This document shows positions 11,507 to 23,576 of a DNA stretch of 64,000 nucleotides, one piece after another. The first letter of the stretch is position 1; every line of letters starts with the position of its first letter. The stretch covers positions 4,321,784-4,385,783 of the forward strand of contig FN649727.1 of the NCBI GenBank assembly GCA_000310025.1. Direction: 5' to 3'. Origin of the DNA: Ectocarpus siliculosus (Eukaryota; Sar; Phaeophyceae; Ectocarpales; Ectocarpaceae). Below the pieces are notes generated by a model. That model was not told the origin of the DNA, searched no databases, and worked only from the letters and a program-made list of their open reading frames with translations. A program made the translations under genes and the position numbers.

Positions 11507-14500
11507 CTACGCCTCCTCCATGGCCTTGGTCTCCCCTGCTGCTGCCCCAGCCTTCTTCTTTTTCTTGTTGCGGTTCTTCTTTTTGGATACCGTGTCCAGG
11601 ATGGCCTGGGTCTCTGCATCCACAGACTTGTCCGAGCTAAACGCCGCCGGCACAAACTCGACGCCTGTCACCTATTTTTTAGCAAAAAAAGAAAAACGAC
11701 GAAACCGACATGAACAACGACGAGCGAGTGCACGTGGGAACCGACCACAGCAGTCCCTTATCTCCATCGTCGACCATAAAGAGCATTCAGCGTTACAGCC
11801 TCAATACAATCCCCTTCGTTCTCTCAAGTGGTCCCGCGCTTTTGCTTCCGGGTCAACCGCGGGACGCCGTCAATCCGCGGGTGAGAAATCAACACCGTAG
11901 TATCGCGGCAACGCAAGGTACGGTCAAGTCGCACTCTCACCTTGCTAGTGCCGGACGGCAACAGGAGCACGGTGCACCGGAAATGAGCCACAATGGAACC
12001 CCTTGCCGCGAACATGACCGGGTAGGACGACAAAAGCTCGTGCGACGCGCACTCCACCACGCCCAACCGCGCCTGGCGATAACGTTGCAGAACGAATCGG
12101 CGCAAAGTGCGTTATTATTTTTGAAGTGAGGCAGGGCGTCACGACACCATCGTCGAGTGATGCTCGAGGCGGCAGTGGCACGGGAGACGGGATATCGCCA
12201 AACTTTCACCAACAGGGCGAAGAGCACCCCGTCCGTCACAGTGATGAGTAGGACGAGTGCTGGTCCCCTGACACCTCAAGTCCAGCGGCAATACCTCAAT
12301 AAACATGCGTCACAAATGTCAACGCCTAACCCTAGCTATCGTAGCAGAGGCGATTCGCGGCATGGACACGTACACCCCATAAAAATACTTACTATATCCT
12401 TCGCAGTGAAGCCTACCGTGTCCGATGCTTTCGATATTACGGACGACGCCTTCAACGGGACACGCACAATAGCTGGGTACGGGGGAAACGAGGCCGTTGT
12501 AAAGCCGATATCTACAGTTGCACTCTTGCGGACGCGGAGGTATTTCGGTTGCTTTCGAACCCAACCTCACCTGCTTCTCGTCTTCCAAGGCGCGCAAGCT
12601 GAAAGGCAGGCTGGGGAACCGGGTGTTCACCTCGTTGAACAGATACCTGCCGAGAGCAAATGCAACGACACCGCGCGCGAAAAACGAACGAGCGGTTACT
12701 TGAAGCGAAGATAGACTCACCACCTAACGGTTGCCCAGGGTCTGTAACATCGTGCAGGAACATCACGGGCGTTTTTGGAGAGGGCCGATAATAAACACCA
12801 ACAGATAGCTGCGTGCCAAGGCCACCTGACCGCTCCAAAGTGCGCCTGGCGTCCACTCCCTACAAGAGCCACAGGCAACACAAACAGGGGTGTATCCACC
12901 GGACAAGGGTTGGTGCACAATCCACCGTCATCGAAACTACGGTCGTCCCGAGCGCACCTCGAGGCCTTCATCTTGAGCTGGTAGCTCTTGCCCGCGTTTC
13001 GCTTGAAAACCGTCGTTCGCAGGTCTTGTTCTCGAACCTTCCCGTCCCCCGAGCTCACCAGCACGTTTACGCCGTACACCTGACGCGATGTCGTTTGCGG
13101 TTCGGCGAAGTCAGCAAAACCACCGTTTCATGGGAACAACCAAATGACATCTACAGCGCTGTAGAAGAGGAAACGGTTTGGCGCGCGTTCGTAGGCGCTG
13201 CAAGACATGTACAGCGATGAGGGGAAACGGCCTACAAGGGAAGAAGGCGTGGGTGTGGCCTGTTCGTTACGACCTGGGTACAAAGACTCTCTTCTTGGGG
13301 ACTGGAACAGCACCTATGATCAATGTGTGCCGCAAATAAAAAAAAGGGCGGATGACACCAGTCTCATCAGTCCGGTGAAGTACGTGATTCCAAGTCGCGA
13401 TCCCGAGCCCTTGATTACTCTCTCAAGAGATGGACAGGACAGATATCGCGGGCAAACGCGGGGGAGGTACGTGTTCGCTGGGCGGCACATATGTAGGCGA
13501 GCCCTTGTGACTACTGCCGGCTCCGCGAAGCCCTAGAGAACTCCGACAACGTAACATTGTCTGCAGGCTGCGGCCGGAGCATGATACATGCCGGAAGATG
13601 ATGCATCACAGGGGTCAAGATTGAAAAAATTGCCCGAAAGAGACGAGGGGCGTTGGCTACGATCCGGGCGCGCCCCTCGTGCTTTTTTTTCGCCCGCAAA
13701 AGCGCGTGCAACAACAGAAAATAGCCTGTCTGCTAGCGAGATTGTTCTCCTTCCGCGTTCACCTCGTTGGCTTCGAATGTAACCTCCTTCTCCTTGTCTT
13801 CGCTACAGAGCGCGATCGTCTTGCCGGCGATACCGTACCTGGCCAACAACACGAGTAGAAATTCGCGTAGTAGCAGCAATAGCCGCAGCAGCAACAGGAG
13901 AAGCACATGTGGAATAAGGTACCATAGAGCGAAACCGCAAGCGAGGGAGCGAGCAAGCATGCGTTGACCAAATCACCCAAAATCGTCAACAAGAGAGATC
14001 GAGCTCGCGAGGATCGTCCGTGCTTGGGCACGAAGCACGAGGCACGAGACGACTTCCAAGGCGGGCTCGTACCGGTTCCACCGCAGTGTATGGGGATACA
14101 CAAGTACTGTACCCATGTACATTCAACCGGACTTTTCATGTACTGAACACGCGGCTGAGGGACGTTTCTGCTACGTAAGCAATGCCTGCGGTTGGAACAA
14201 CGGTGTATTCTCCTGGAATATGTTTGTCCGGTGCTCACGTATTCATCGTATAGTGAGAAAACAGCAAGCTGTGGGATACGGTCACAAGAGTAGGCTGCCG
14301 TCTTCCCGACAAAGCCACGCGACTCCATGTGCAACAACCATATGGCAACACGAAAGAATCGGAATGTTCACCAGTGATATAGTAGGCGCTACCCGTGAAA
14401 AATCTGGGCGGCACCCGTGGAATAGGTGAGCGGTTGTCTGGCCGCTGCCGGCTCGACGCAACCCTCCAAGACCTTTGACAGTACATGGGGCGGGTTGCGG

Positions 14501-17500
14501 CCGGCGGATAATCTAGGCGTCGAAACGATGGATCCGCGCTGACAGGGTGGGCGGGAGACGCCGTTTCGGGCGCCGCCGCAATCCTGCCAGCTTCGACCCA
14601 TCAAGACGCCAACTTGGTAAAAATCAAGGGCAATAAATCTACCACTTGCTACTCCGCATATGGTTACAAGCTGGCTGGCGCCATTCTTTTCCCAATGCAC
14701 GCAAATAACAAGGACACGCTTCCCAGAAAAAAGGTCGGAGCTGTTGCAAACGACGCGTTCACAGGAGTAGATCGCACGAGAGGTCATATATGTTCACATC
14801 AAGCTGCCAAGCATGCCCACCTTGTGATCTGCTCCATTTGAGTCCCAGAAACGAACTTAACCCCGTAAGCATCGGCTACCTTCTTCGTCGCTTCCGTTAC
14901 CTATTCCATGGTACAGCGGCGGCAGCAAAAGGTAAAAGAACCCTTAGATATGTGCAATGGCAGGGCGGTGTCTTGGGTATTCAACGGCACAGCGGCGGCA
15001 GCGAGAGATAGAAAAACGACACGCTGACAAACAAAACAATAAAAAGAACGCGAAAGACGTACAAGAGGCATCGATGAGGCACGTGAGGAAAAAATCTCAC
15101 AAAAAAAAACTGAACACCCATTACTGCGAGGAATGCCGAGAAAGACGCACAACTTCCGTCGCCATTCTTAAGACGGACAGGTCGCGCGAAGGGACTCTAG
15201 GTCTCACGCCTGCAGCATGGACGGGGTCGCACCAATGTTCACCAGTGATATAGTAGGCGCTACCCGTGGGAAATCTGGGCGGCACCCGTGGAATAGGTGA
15301 GCGGTTGTCTGGCCGCTGCCGGCTCGACGCAACCGTCCAAGACTTTTGACAGTGCATGGGCGGGTTGCGGCCGGCGGATAATCTAGGCGCCGAAACGATG
15401 GGTCCGTGCTGACAGGATGGGGTGGGAGACGCCGTTTCGGGCGCCGCCGCGAAACCCTGCCAGCTTTGACCCAACAAGACGCCAACATCTACACAAAAGA
15501 TCGAAAAAGACAGCACACACCACGACACGCTTTTTCCCACCTTGAAAAGGTTACCGAGTACATGCCTACAGCGACGTAACCAAGGAAGATGAAACAAAAC
15601 ACAACAGAGAGGGTCACACACGACTAATACACCCGAGGAAGACCGACACACAAGCTAGTTAACAGCTCAACACACCCGATGCGAGCATTCGTCCACGTCC
15701 TAAGGGAAACGAACGTCTTCACTGCGCAAAAGCTCCAACACACGAGTCCCTCGCCCGGCTCATCCCATAAATCCAGATATGCCACCTAACACGATCAAAA
15801 CAAGCGTTCAAGAGACTTTCGACATGTTCCATCAGCCCCAATCCGATTCCCAGCAAGCAGGAGGACTCACGCGCGTACGGCAACGAACGAACATGCTCCG
15901 CCCATACGCACGTACGCGTGCACACAGCAATTGGCGTACGCACAAGCGCCAGGGGAGTAGGCGTGTATGCATAGGCACCTTGTTACTGCTGTGTGTGCGC
16001 CCGGCTGGCACAATGCGAGTTCCGCTACACGTGGGTGCTGTGCACACCGGAGGTTGGTTAGCGCTCACCCAAAAGCCAGTCGTACTTGTACCTGAGTGTT
16101 GGTGTTCCCCGCTTTGATGGTCTTAGCGGCCACCTCCGCAGCGTAGTACGCCGCAAGCATAACGTCTGCCTCGGGGCCGGTGACGGGGGTTGCCACGTCC
16201 ACCCCCACCTTCATGAGGAACAAAAAAAAAAGAAAATAAACATGATCGAAAGACAACGGCGGAGACAGCGAGGGGGAGGCAAGTGAGTGAGATGAGAACG
16301 AGAGCGAGTGAACAACAAACGCCAGCTTCGCTGCTCCGTGTGTAAGGATTGACGTGTGCCTGGAGGAGAGAACTGGCATACGACCTCTGATAAGACTACT
16401 CTGTGGAAAGAAGGAAACGTTCATACGGATGCGGGGTTTGGTGATCGTCGTACGATAGGCGTCCTGCCGGGGCGCCCTCAGAATGCGGCGGCCACAAAAA
16501 AAAACGACGTTCGTTTGGCTCCTGCCTCCTCTGATGACGAGGCACCAACTAGGACAAAAAAAGGCCTGCTGCAGGATCAAACAAGTGCAACGGGCAGGAC
16601 GATGACGCTCTCTCTCGTTTGCTTTCGCTGCATCTCCAGCCCCCCCCAACTCACCTTAACCGTGTGGGCCACCACCGCCGAGTAGTAGTCCACGTGGCAG
16701 CCGAGCTCGATCTTGACCACGTCCCCAGCCTTGAGAGGCTCCTGCTCGCCGTCCGATCGCGACAAGACGACGTGCGCAAGCGACGGGGCCAAGCAAGAAC
16801 AAACACACAATACTCTTAAGTAATCGTCGGTTCCTATTACAGTCGGCGGCGGCGGCCGACGGTGCTTGGATCCGACGACGTTCGACGTGACGCGCCTGTG
16901 GCTAGAACAGAACAGCACAGACTAGAGCATGGTCGACCTCGGACTTGCAGACACGATTCCAAAAACAAAGGGAAAAAAATGTGCCTCACTCTTGTGGATA
17001 TCGTGCGAGAGAGGTGTGGTAATATCTCGAAGGGGGAATCTTTCTGTGACTGAAAACAATATCCTAAAAAACAACCTCCCAGGCCAACAACAAACACGTC
17101 ACCCCTTCGACGCGAACACGCGAGCACACCAGGCCTCTTGCCGTGCATCAACTCCACCCCAAGGCGGTCCCCGGAAAGGAAGCGTACGAAAAAACGACAA
17201 CCAACGCCAAGACAACACACAAAAAAAATGTTTGGCGGGTTAAGGCAGGCCGGAAGGTGTCATGGCCCATGGAAACAGAGGGGCTCACCGACCCCGACCC
17301 GCCGCCCGAATGTCAAAAGCCGGGAGGGGCTGGCGGCAAGCTCGAACGCTACATGTACCCGCGTCTCGCTCAGCCCCCGAAGGAGCGATCGAGTCGACAT
17401 GGGGACGAGCAACGTGAGAGCCACCATGCCCCGATTTAATCTCCTGGGCTAGCGGACAGGCGCTCAGTACTTGCTCGCCGCGCGGGCCCCCCTCGCGCCA

Positions 17501-20500
17501 ATTCTTGACCCCCCCCCTCACGCCCCCCCCCACCCCCGCCACTAGCCACGACCGTGCAACCCAATGTCCATCGGGGACAGTCAAAGTGGCTTGGACGGGG
17601 TTGGGGGGTGGGGAAGGTTGGATGGAGGAAAGAAAAGAAGAGGGGAGCTGCGTGCAAGCCATCTTGAGAACCACGAGTGTCCACCCAGTTCGTGTGCGGC
17701 GTCTACTGCCGTGCTTACAGGGTTCTACGTGGTCATCATGCTCATAATACCCTTGGCAAAAAGGTCGTTCAGCAACATGAACAGGCGTAGGAGGGCAACA
17801 CTGAATACATGTTGTATGTCGTAGGGTGTTGAGCATGTGTTGAGCGTAACTACCGGAGAAAACACGTGGGTCCAGCGACCACAAAGCACGGGACCGATGT
17901 CCCGCTCTGTCGTTTCACAGCACTTATCGAGAGCAAGTTGACTACATTGGTCTCCAATCAACCCTCCAGCAGCAGAGTTCTTGCCCCTTCCGAAAACAGA
18001 CGAGTGGCACAGAGTATGGTTGGTAAACAGCAAACGAACGGTCGGTTTTGTGTTGTGCTATTATTCCCTCCTCTATTCATTCCTTGCGTGTGTATCGACG
18101 CCTACAACGCGGTTTTGCGGAGATGGGCAGGACAAAAGACAACACTATCCAGAAGTCTCCCCCCTTTTTCAGGGCCGGGCGTGACATCTCAAACGACTAT
18201 ATATCTCCTTCCCTCTCCCCTGTCGTTCGTTCTCCAGCGCCCTCTCATCTGCCCCTAACCCCAACTCTCGCCCTCTTTCGTTTTTCTCACGTGCTTTGAT
18301 GCCTCCGACTCGAGTGGGCTGTTGTTGGTAACACACTCGTTCACGGAAACGCAGGTTGGGAAGGCGATGCCCTTGGGGGTGGCCACCCCCTTCACCTTGC
18401 TCCGGAAGATCTGGGCGCATCGCTGTTGTTTGCGCAGGGCAGTGGTCGCGAGACCCAAGGACGACAAGGACGGATGGTGGTCAAGCGCATTCGGGAAAGG
18501 CACACGAAATCTCCGCGCACACCCCGGGACGCGCGTAGGAGCACTTGGATATTTCCACAAAAGCATCGCCGTGACATAGTCGTCAGGCTCAAGTCAAAAA
18601 CAGAAAGGCTGCAAGCAGAGATTTTCATTTTTCGCGGTTGCTCTCGGTACACTCTCCAGGACACAACAGCCGGCCGCCCTATTCGAACAAATCACTCTGT
18701 CATGTTCACGTACGCATATCCCGAGCATATGGGGGGAACGACGCTAGCGTTGAATAAAATGTTCACCAGTGATATAGTAGGCGCTACCCGTGGGAAATCT
18801 GGGCGGCACCCGTGGAATAGGTGAGCGGTTGTCTGGCCGCTGCTGGCTCGACGCAACCCTCCAAGACCTTTGAAAGTACATGGGGCGGGTTGCGGCCGGC
18901 GGATAATCTAGGCGTCGAAACGATGGATCCGTGCTGACAGGATGGGGCGGGAGACGCCGTTTCGGGCGCCGCCGCAACCCTGCCAGCTTCGACCCACCAA
19001 GACGCCAACGCGTATTCTACAGGAGAAAAGCAACCCAACGCGCTACATGATGAGTCCGTGGTTAAAGACCCCGTTCAGGATAGAACCGCACCTTATATCG
19101 ACGAGTCTAGTTCGATTCCAAGGAAATGGTGGTATCGGTGACATGTGTACATAGAGGGAAGATCATCACAGCGTGTGGCAAGTCTGGTCTAATGATCACA
19201 AGAAACTTTCACTCACTCGACAACAACAGCCGCATCAGGGTCCACAGGCTGAAAACGAAAAAGTGACAATACTGCTGTATTATAGTACAACAAACAAAAA
19301 TCTATCGGGGAGCTAACCTACCGTAAGCGGTCAATAAAGCTAGTGCTCTAGACAACTTTCAAGACACACAAATCATTGATCAGTCGGATGGTGTTGTCGG
19401 TACTGCTTCCAACAAACACACGCACGTATGGTTTCCCCCGCCGTGCTAGTTCCGCCCCTTTAACCACCCTCCCCCTCCCCCACCCGATATCGCCAGGCAC
19501 TCCCTCCCTGCTGTACCGCACCTGCTCGATGACGGTGTCGCCGAACTTGCAGAGGTCGTTCACCCGCGCGTTGGCCACGCACTGCTGCACGACGCCCTGG
19601 AGGGCGAGGTTAGCGATCTTGGAGGCCTCTTGGTACTTGGTTGTGACGTCCGAGTTGGACAGGTCGGTCACCTCCGCCGCTTCCTTCGTCTCCTCGACGT
19701 CCTGATCGTTACACGGGAGACGCGGTGATTGACACAGCAGAAGCCGATATTACTTCACCCGTGTGGCTATGTAGCGCGTGATTGTTCCGTGTGTGGGTGA
19801 AGGTGGCACTCAACAAAGCAGTACACATGTAGGCGCCTGCGTGGATACTGCTGTAATGAGAGAACGAGGCTGCACCTACTGCTGTATTTGTGCACATCTG
19901 AAATCGGGGTTGACCCTGTTCCACTTTTTTCGTATGTTGATGCAAGACATCAACTGCAGCTGTTGAGGAAAGGGGCAGACAAGAGAAACAGAGGTTTGCG
20001 CGCATCGGCGGTTCTGCGGATTGCGCCCATGCCGTGCCTACATGATGGAGCCTTGTCGGCGGGGTATCTGGGAAACTTCCCGGGGTTCGTGGCCTACATG
20101 GGTTATCCTCCGAAGTTGTACGCAACAAGTATGTTGTCTTTTACTCCTGTTTTCCAGCTGCTCTTATGTTTGCCAACATCAAACATTAACATTGACATAA
20201 TTAAGTGGGGGAGCGTGGTAAGAGGCCAGGAGTGATGGCAGTACCGTGGCAGGACGGGGCCCTCTTGCTTCCCGATACTTCCAAGATAAGTGTGTCCGTG
20301 GGATGCGCACGGCGAACTGCGCCAAAAGGTCGATGCACATCACGATTGGATTTAGAGGGCTTCGACTGCTGTAGAGCCGCCTGCTTTTGCTGTAGATCAG
20401 ATCCGCTTTTAGCCTGCCCCCTGCTGGGTAGGTTGTGCAGGAGTCCCATCATCATTTTCTACCTTGTCTCCTACACTTTTGGTGTGTTGGATCACCAAAA

Positions 20501-21120
20501 GTATCAAGACCCCTCCGGCCAACCGAACTCAAACGCGGGTACACTGGCACTCCGCTCTCGGTCGGGACTGCTGCTGTTCATTGCCTGCGCTCTCCGTCAC
20601 TGGAAAAGAGGACGACATGCACGTCCACAATGCATACAATATTTTGCATGTCTTCTGACCAAGTTTCCGCGTGTTGCTTCTGAAAACGACGAACATCACA
20701 ACTTGATCTCCAAGCGAAAGGTGGCCCACGGCTCGCGCTGCCGTGGGCATCGCACGGCTCACAGTCACCGAATGCAAGTCTTGCTGCTGTTGTTGCAGGT
20801 AAAAAATCAACTTGGATGCGCGGCTGTGTGGGGCAGGTTGACTGGGAAGGCTCGTGGCTATTTTTTGGGTATGGATGCGCGGGGCAGAGCAGGATTGCAC
20901 AAGCCAGGCCGAAGGCCGCAAGCCAGGACATAAGAGGTTGCACTCCGTCCACTACGTCTTGACAACAAGCCAACGCGATGTACAACAACGGTTCGCGTGA
21001 ACAAGTCAGCGGGTTGAACTGATAAATGGTGCGAGATACACAACAGCTGCTGCTCTGGCTGCTCTACTTGGCTGGTCATACCTCCTCCATAGGATCCGCG
21101 TTTTGTGCCGGCTCTGCCAT
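11507..21120 (-). CDS. PA2G4: PA2G4/EBP1 homologue (proliferation-associated 2G4)
   Basis: This is a complete 11-exon gene on the minus strand. Exons in coding order are 21082-21120, 19522-19701, 18291-18410, 16655-16741, 16092-16208, 14821-14900, 13763-13838, 12958-13079, 12571-12646, 11941-12072 and 11507-11671. They sum to 1194 nt, or 397 residues, against 394 in human. All junction phases fit. Recognisable blocks are DLSNSDV near the N-terminus, GIAFPTCVSVNECVTNNSPL, LKAGDVVKIELG, PVTGPEADVM, GNTNTQ followed by VTEA, FEANEVYGVNVLVSSG, NTRFPSLPFSLRALEDEK, GVVECASHELL, and a Lys-rich tail (KKKNRNKKKK). The family has a methionine-aminopeptidase fold but is non-catalytic. Known roles are in ribosome binding, rRNA processing and growth control. 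Start choice: the short first exon encodes MAEPAQNADPMEE and ends in a clean donor. The exon 4 start could be three bases further out (16744). Three copies of a ~252-bp repeat sit in its introns. Confidence 0.95.
14363..14613. repeat. Dispersed ~252-bp element, copy 1
   Basis: It begins aatgttcaccagtgatatag and ends caagacgccaac. It lies in the PA2G4 intron between exons 14821-14900 and 13763-13838. It is about 95% identical by eye to copies 2 and 3. No terminal inverted repeats or target duplications are visible. Confidence 0.9.
15234..15486. repeat. Dispersed ~252-bp element, copy 2
   Basis: It has the same ends and orientation as copy 1 and lies in the intron between exons 16092-16208 and 14821-14900. 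It carries a few substitutions and a short insertion near its right end. Confidence 0.9.
18758..19009. repeat. Dispersed ~252-bp element, copy 3
   Basis: It has the same ends and orientation as the other two and lies in the intron between exons 19522-19701 and 18291-18410. The flanks of the three copies share no sequence beyond the element, which fixes its boundaries. Confidence 0.9.
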
Positions 21121-23576
21121 GTTCTGTATTCTCTTCAGACTCTCTCGCTCTGTCGGTCGCACTCCTCGTGTTAACTGCCGTGCGTGTGCAGCTGGGTTGT
21201 TCTGCTAGCTTGGCACTTGCTTCAAAAACGAGTGGTCACGGCGACGGTCGGGCCTCGCCATCCCAAGGCGGCTCCCACAACAGGAGAAAGCAACAGTACC
21301 CGTGGCGTATTCACGGTGCCCCCTCCGGGAGCTGAGCGATCCAAAAAATCCAAGACGAAACCTGTTGGGGATCATGATCATTGGTATGCGACCCCCACAC
21401 ATGTACTCCGGACGGCTCTTCTACCCTTAGACGTCCAGGTGCCGTTGGCATGTTATTCATGACTACACAGTAAGACAGACGCGAGCTCTGCAAACAACCG
21501 CCGCAGCTATGTATCGATGTATACAAGTACGTCTGCGACCCTCCGTAGTAGAGACCGATTCCGATCCTGCTGGGCACAGCAGCCACACTTGTTGTATGTA
21601 TCCTGAGCAAAGCATTCTTGTTTGTCGCGTAGCTGCAGCACTACACAACTACCGTTGCTGCGAAATGTTGCGTCTGATCGACGAGTCAAGACTTCGTTGT
21701 TATGTCGAGGGAGTACACCTGTAGAGGATTGGCTGTTGTCCTCTCCTCTCGTGATGGCACGACGCCTACACACAGAAGTAACAGGCAAAGTCCGACAAAA
21801 AATGAGGTAACGTGCCTGGCTGATAAACGAAACATGATGAGTGTGAATCCACTGTCGAATGAATGAAATAGATTGCACTTCTAGAGAGAAGTGTCAACAA
21901 TCGCTGGAGTGCTCGGCAAAATGCGGCAAAAGTCAGTGATGCCGTAGCCACCACGAGCACGCTCTTCTTGTCACAGCCTAGGGCCGGGAAAAATAGCAAG
22001 AATTCTGCAGAGATAGGATCTGTGGAGAAGCTTTCGTTTCTATGTGGCACAAATCGTGTAGGCTCTGGAGAAGCTTATACCTCAACAAAGCGGCTGGCAG
22101 GCACTAAAATAACCTGCGGATAAAAACACTTCATTCAGTGACCCATCTTCCACATGTAGGGCATTACGACATAGCAACGGCAAATCACACCGACGACTTC
22201 TTCCATGACGATGGAGGAGACGTGAGTCCGCCTTTTTGCTCCTCTGTTCCTCGGGCATCGGACAGGGATTGCTCTCCTTGACCTCCTACCCAAGCGCCAA
22301 TGTCACCCTCTTCCTCCGGGAACCCCTCAACAGCTTGTCCGCGGCCCACCGCTCGCTCTGCACCGCGGTCATTTGTCTGTTCTGATTTCGCAAATCTACC
22401 CCCCGCCCCGCCCCCCCTTGTGACATGGCCTCGTGTTTGAGAAAGCCAGTGGCTCTGCTGCGACAGCAAGATTTCCCGAAACGGGGCCCGATGGTCTTCT
22501 CCCTCCTCTCCACCCCTCTGCTGAGGATCTTCCCACAGGGACGCGCCATGTGCCTTCGGTGATTCCTTGCCGGGTGTCACGACTATGGGTAGCCCGCCGC
22601 CGTAGTTCGTCTACGTGTTGGCAAGGAGTTATGAAAAGCATAACCGACGGAGAATTGAACAAGTCAACTCGATTGTAAAGGAAGGGTGGTATGTGGGCTC
22701 TCGCGCGATACCATGGGCGAATGAAAGGCGCGTTTCTTAACGCAGACAAAGTTCACGCTTGGTGAGCACAGAGCATCCGTCGAACATGGGAAGGACTTGT
22801 TGTGTCAACAGAATACCTAAGGCTGTTGCCATCAAGAGTAAGTTCGACTACTGCTCGAGGCGCGACGGTATGGATCCACGGTACCGAGGGTTAGGAAGAT
22901 GACTGACCGCCAATATTTAGTTAAAGAAGATTTCGGGTATAAAGGTTAAAGAAGGATTCGGCAAGACAAAGCATGCGTCTTCATCATCCGTGGCGATTGC
23001 CCCCCACAATCACGAAGCCCGAACACGTTTTTTGTTGCCCTCTCACCTGCCAGTTACGAACGGCCTTGAGTGCAGCGCTAGACATTCCTTTCCAGCCACC
23101 GATCACCGCACGACACGCAATTTTCACAACGCTTGTGACAGCTTGTCGGCCAATCACAGCGATTCTGTCCGCTGCTATCTGGGCGCTGCCGCAATTGTCC
23201 TTTGAGTAGACGATGGATCTCCTCCTGGCGTTTGCCTTGCGTTGCCTCGAGTAGTGTCGCCGTGAGAGTTTCCGAGTTCGAGACTCCCGCTTTTCTCTCC
23301 CACCACCCAAGCACTTCTCCCCCATTATTGCAGATTCTATACGAACATTGTTTGTCTGCTGACGAGGCTCACCTCTACTGCTGCAGCCGGAATGCCCTAC
23401 CGTGTGTCGACCGTGTCCACTGTGAGGTGGGGGCCCATTGCCTTTGCTGCCAATAATTCCCCTGTTGGTGTTCCTGTCACTCGCCCCGCTACTGCTACTA
23501 CTGGTGCGGCTGCTGCTACTGCTGCTGCTGCTGCTGCTACTGCTACTACTACTGTTACTACTACTGCTGCTGCTGC
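21121..23576. other. Intergenic between PA2G4 start and WW gene end
   Basis: This stretch is upstream of PA2G4 and downstream of the WW-domain gene. It should contain the PA2G4 promoter and the 3' region of the WW gene. I see no recognisable exon. A CTG/CTA trinucleotide run at about 23490-23575 gives poly-Ser on the minus strand. Confidence 0.45.

Noticed and set aside
20205-20933. 242-codon plus-strand ORF
   Set aside because: It lies antisense within PA2G4 intron 1, is Cys/Arg-rich without motifs, and looks like chance open sequence.
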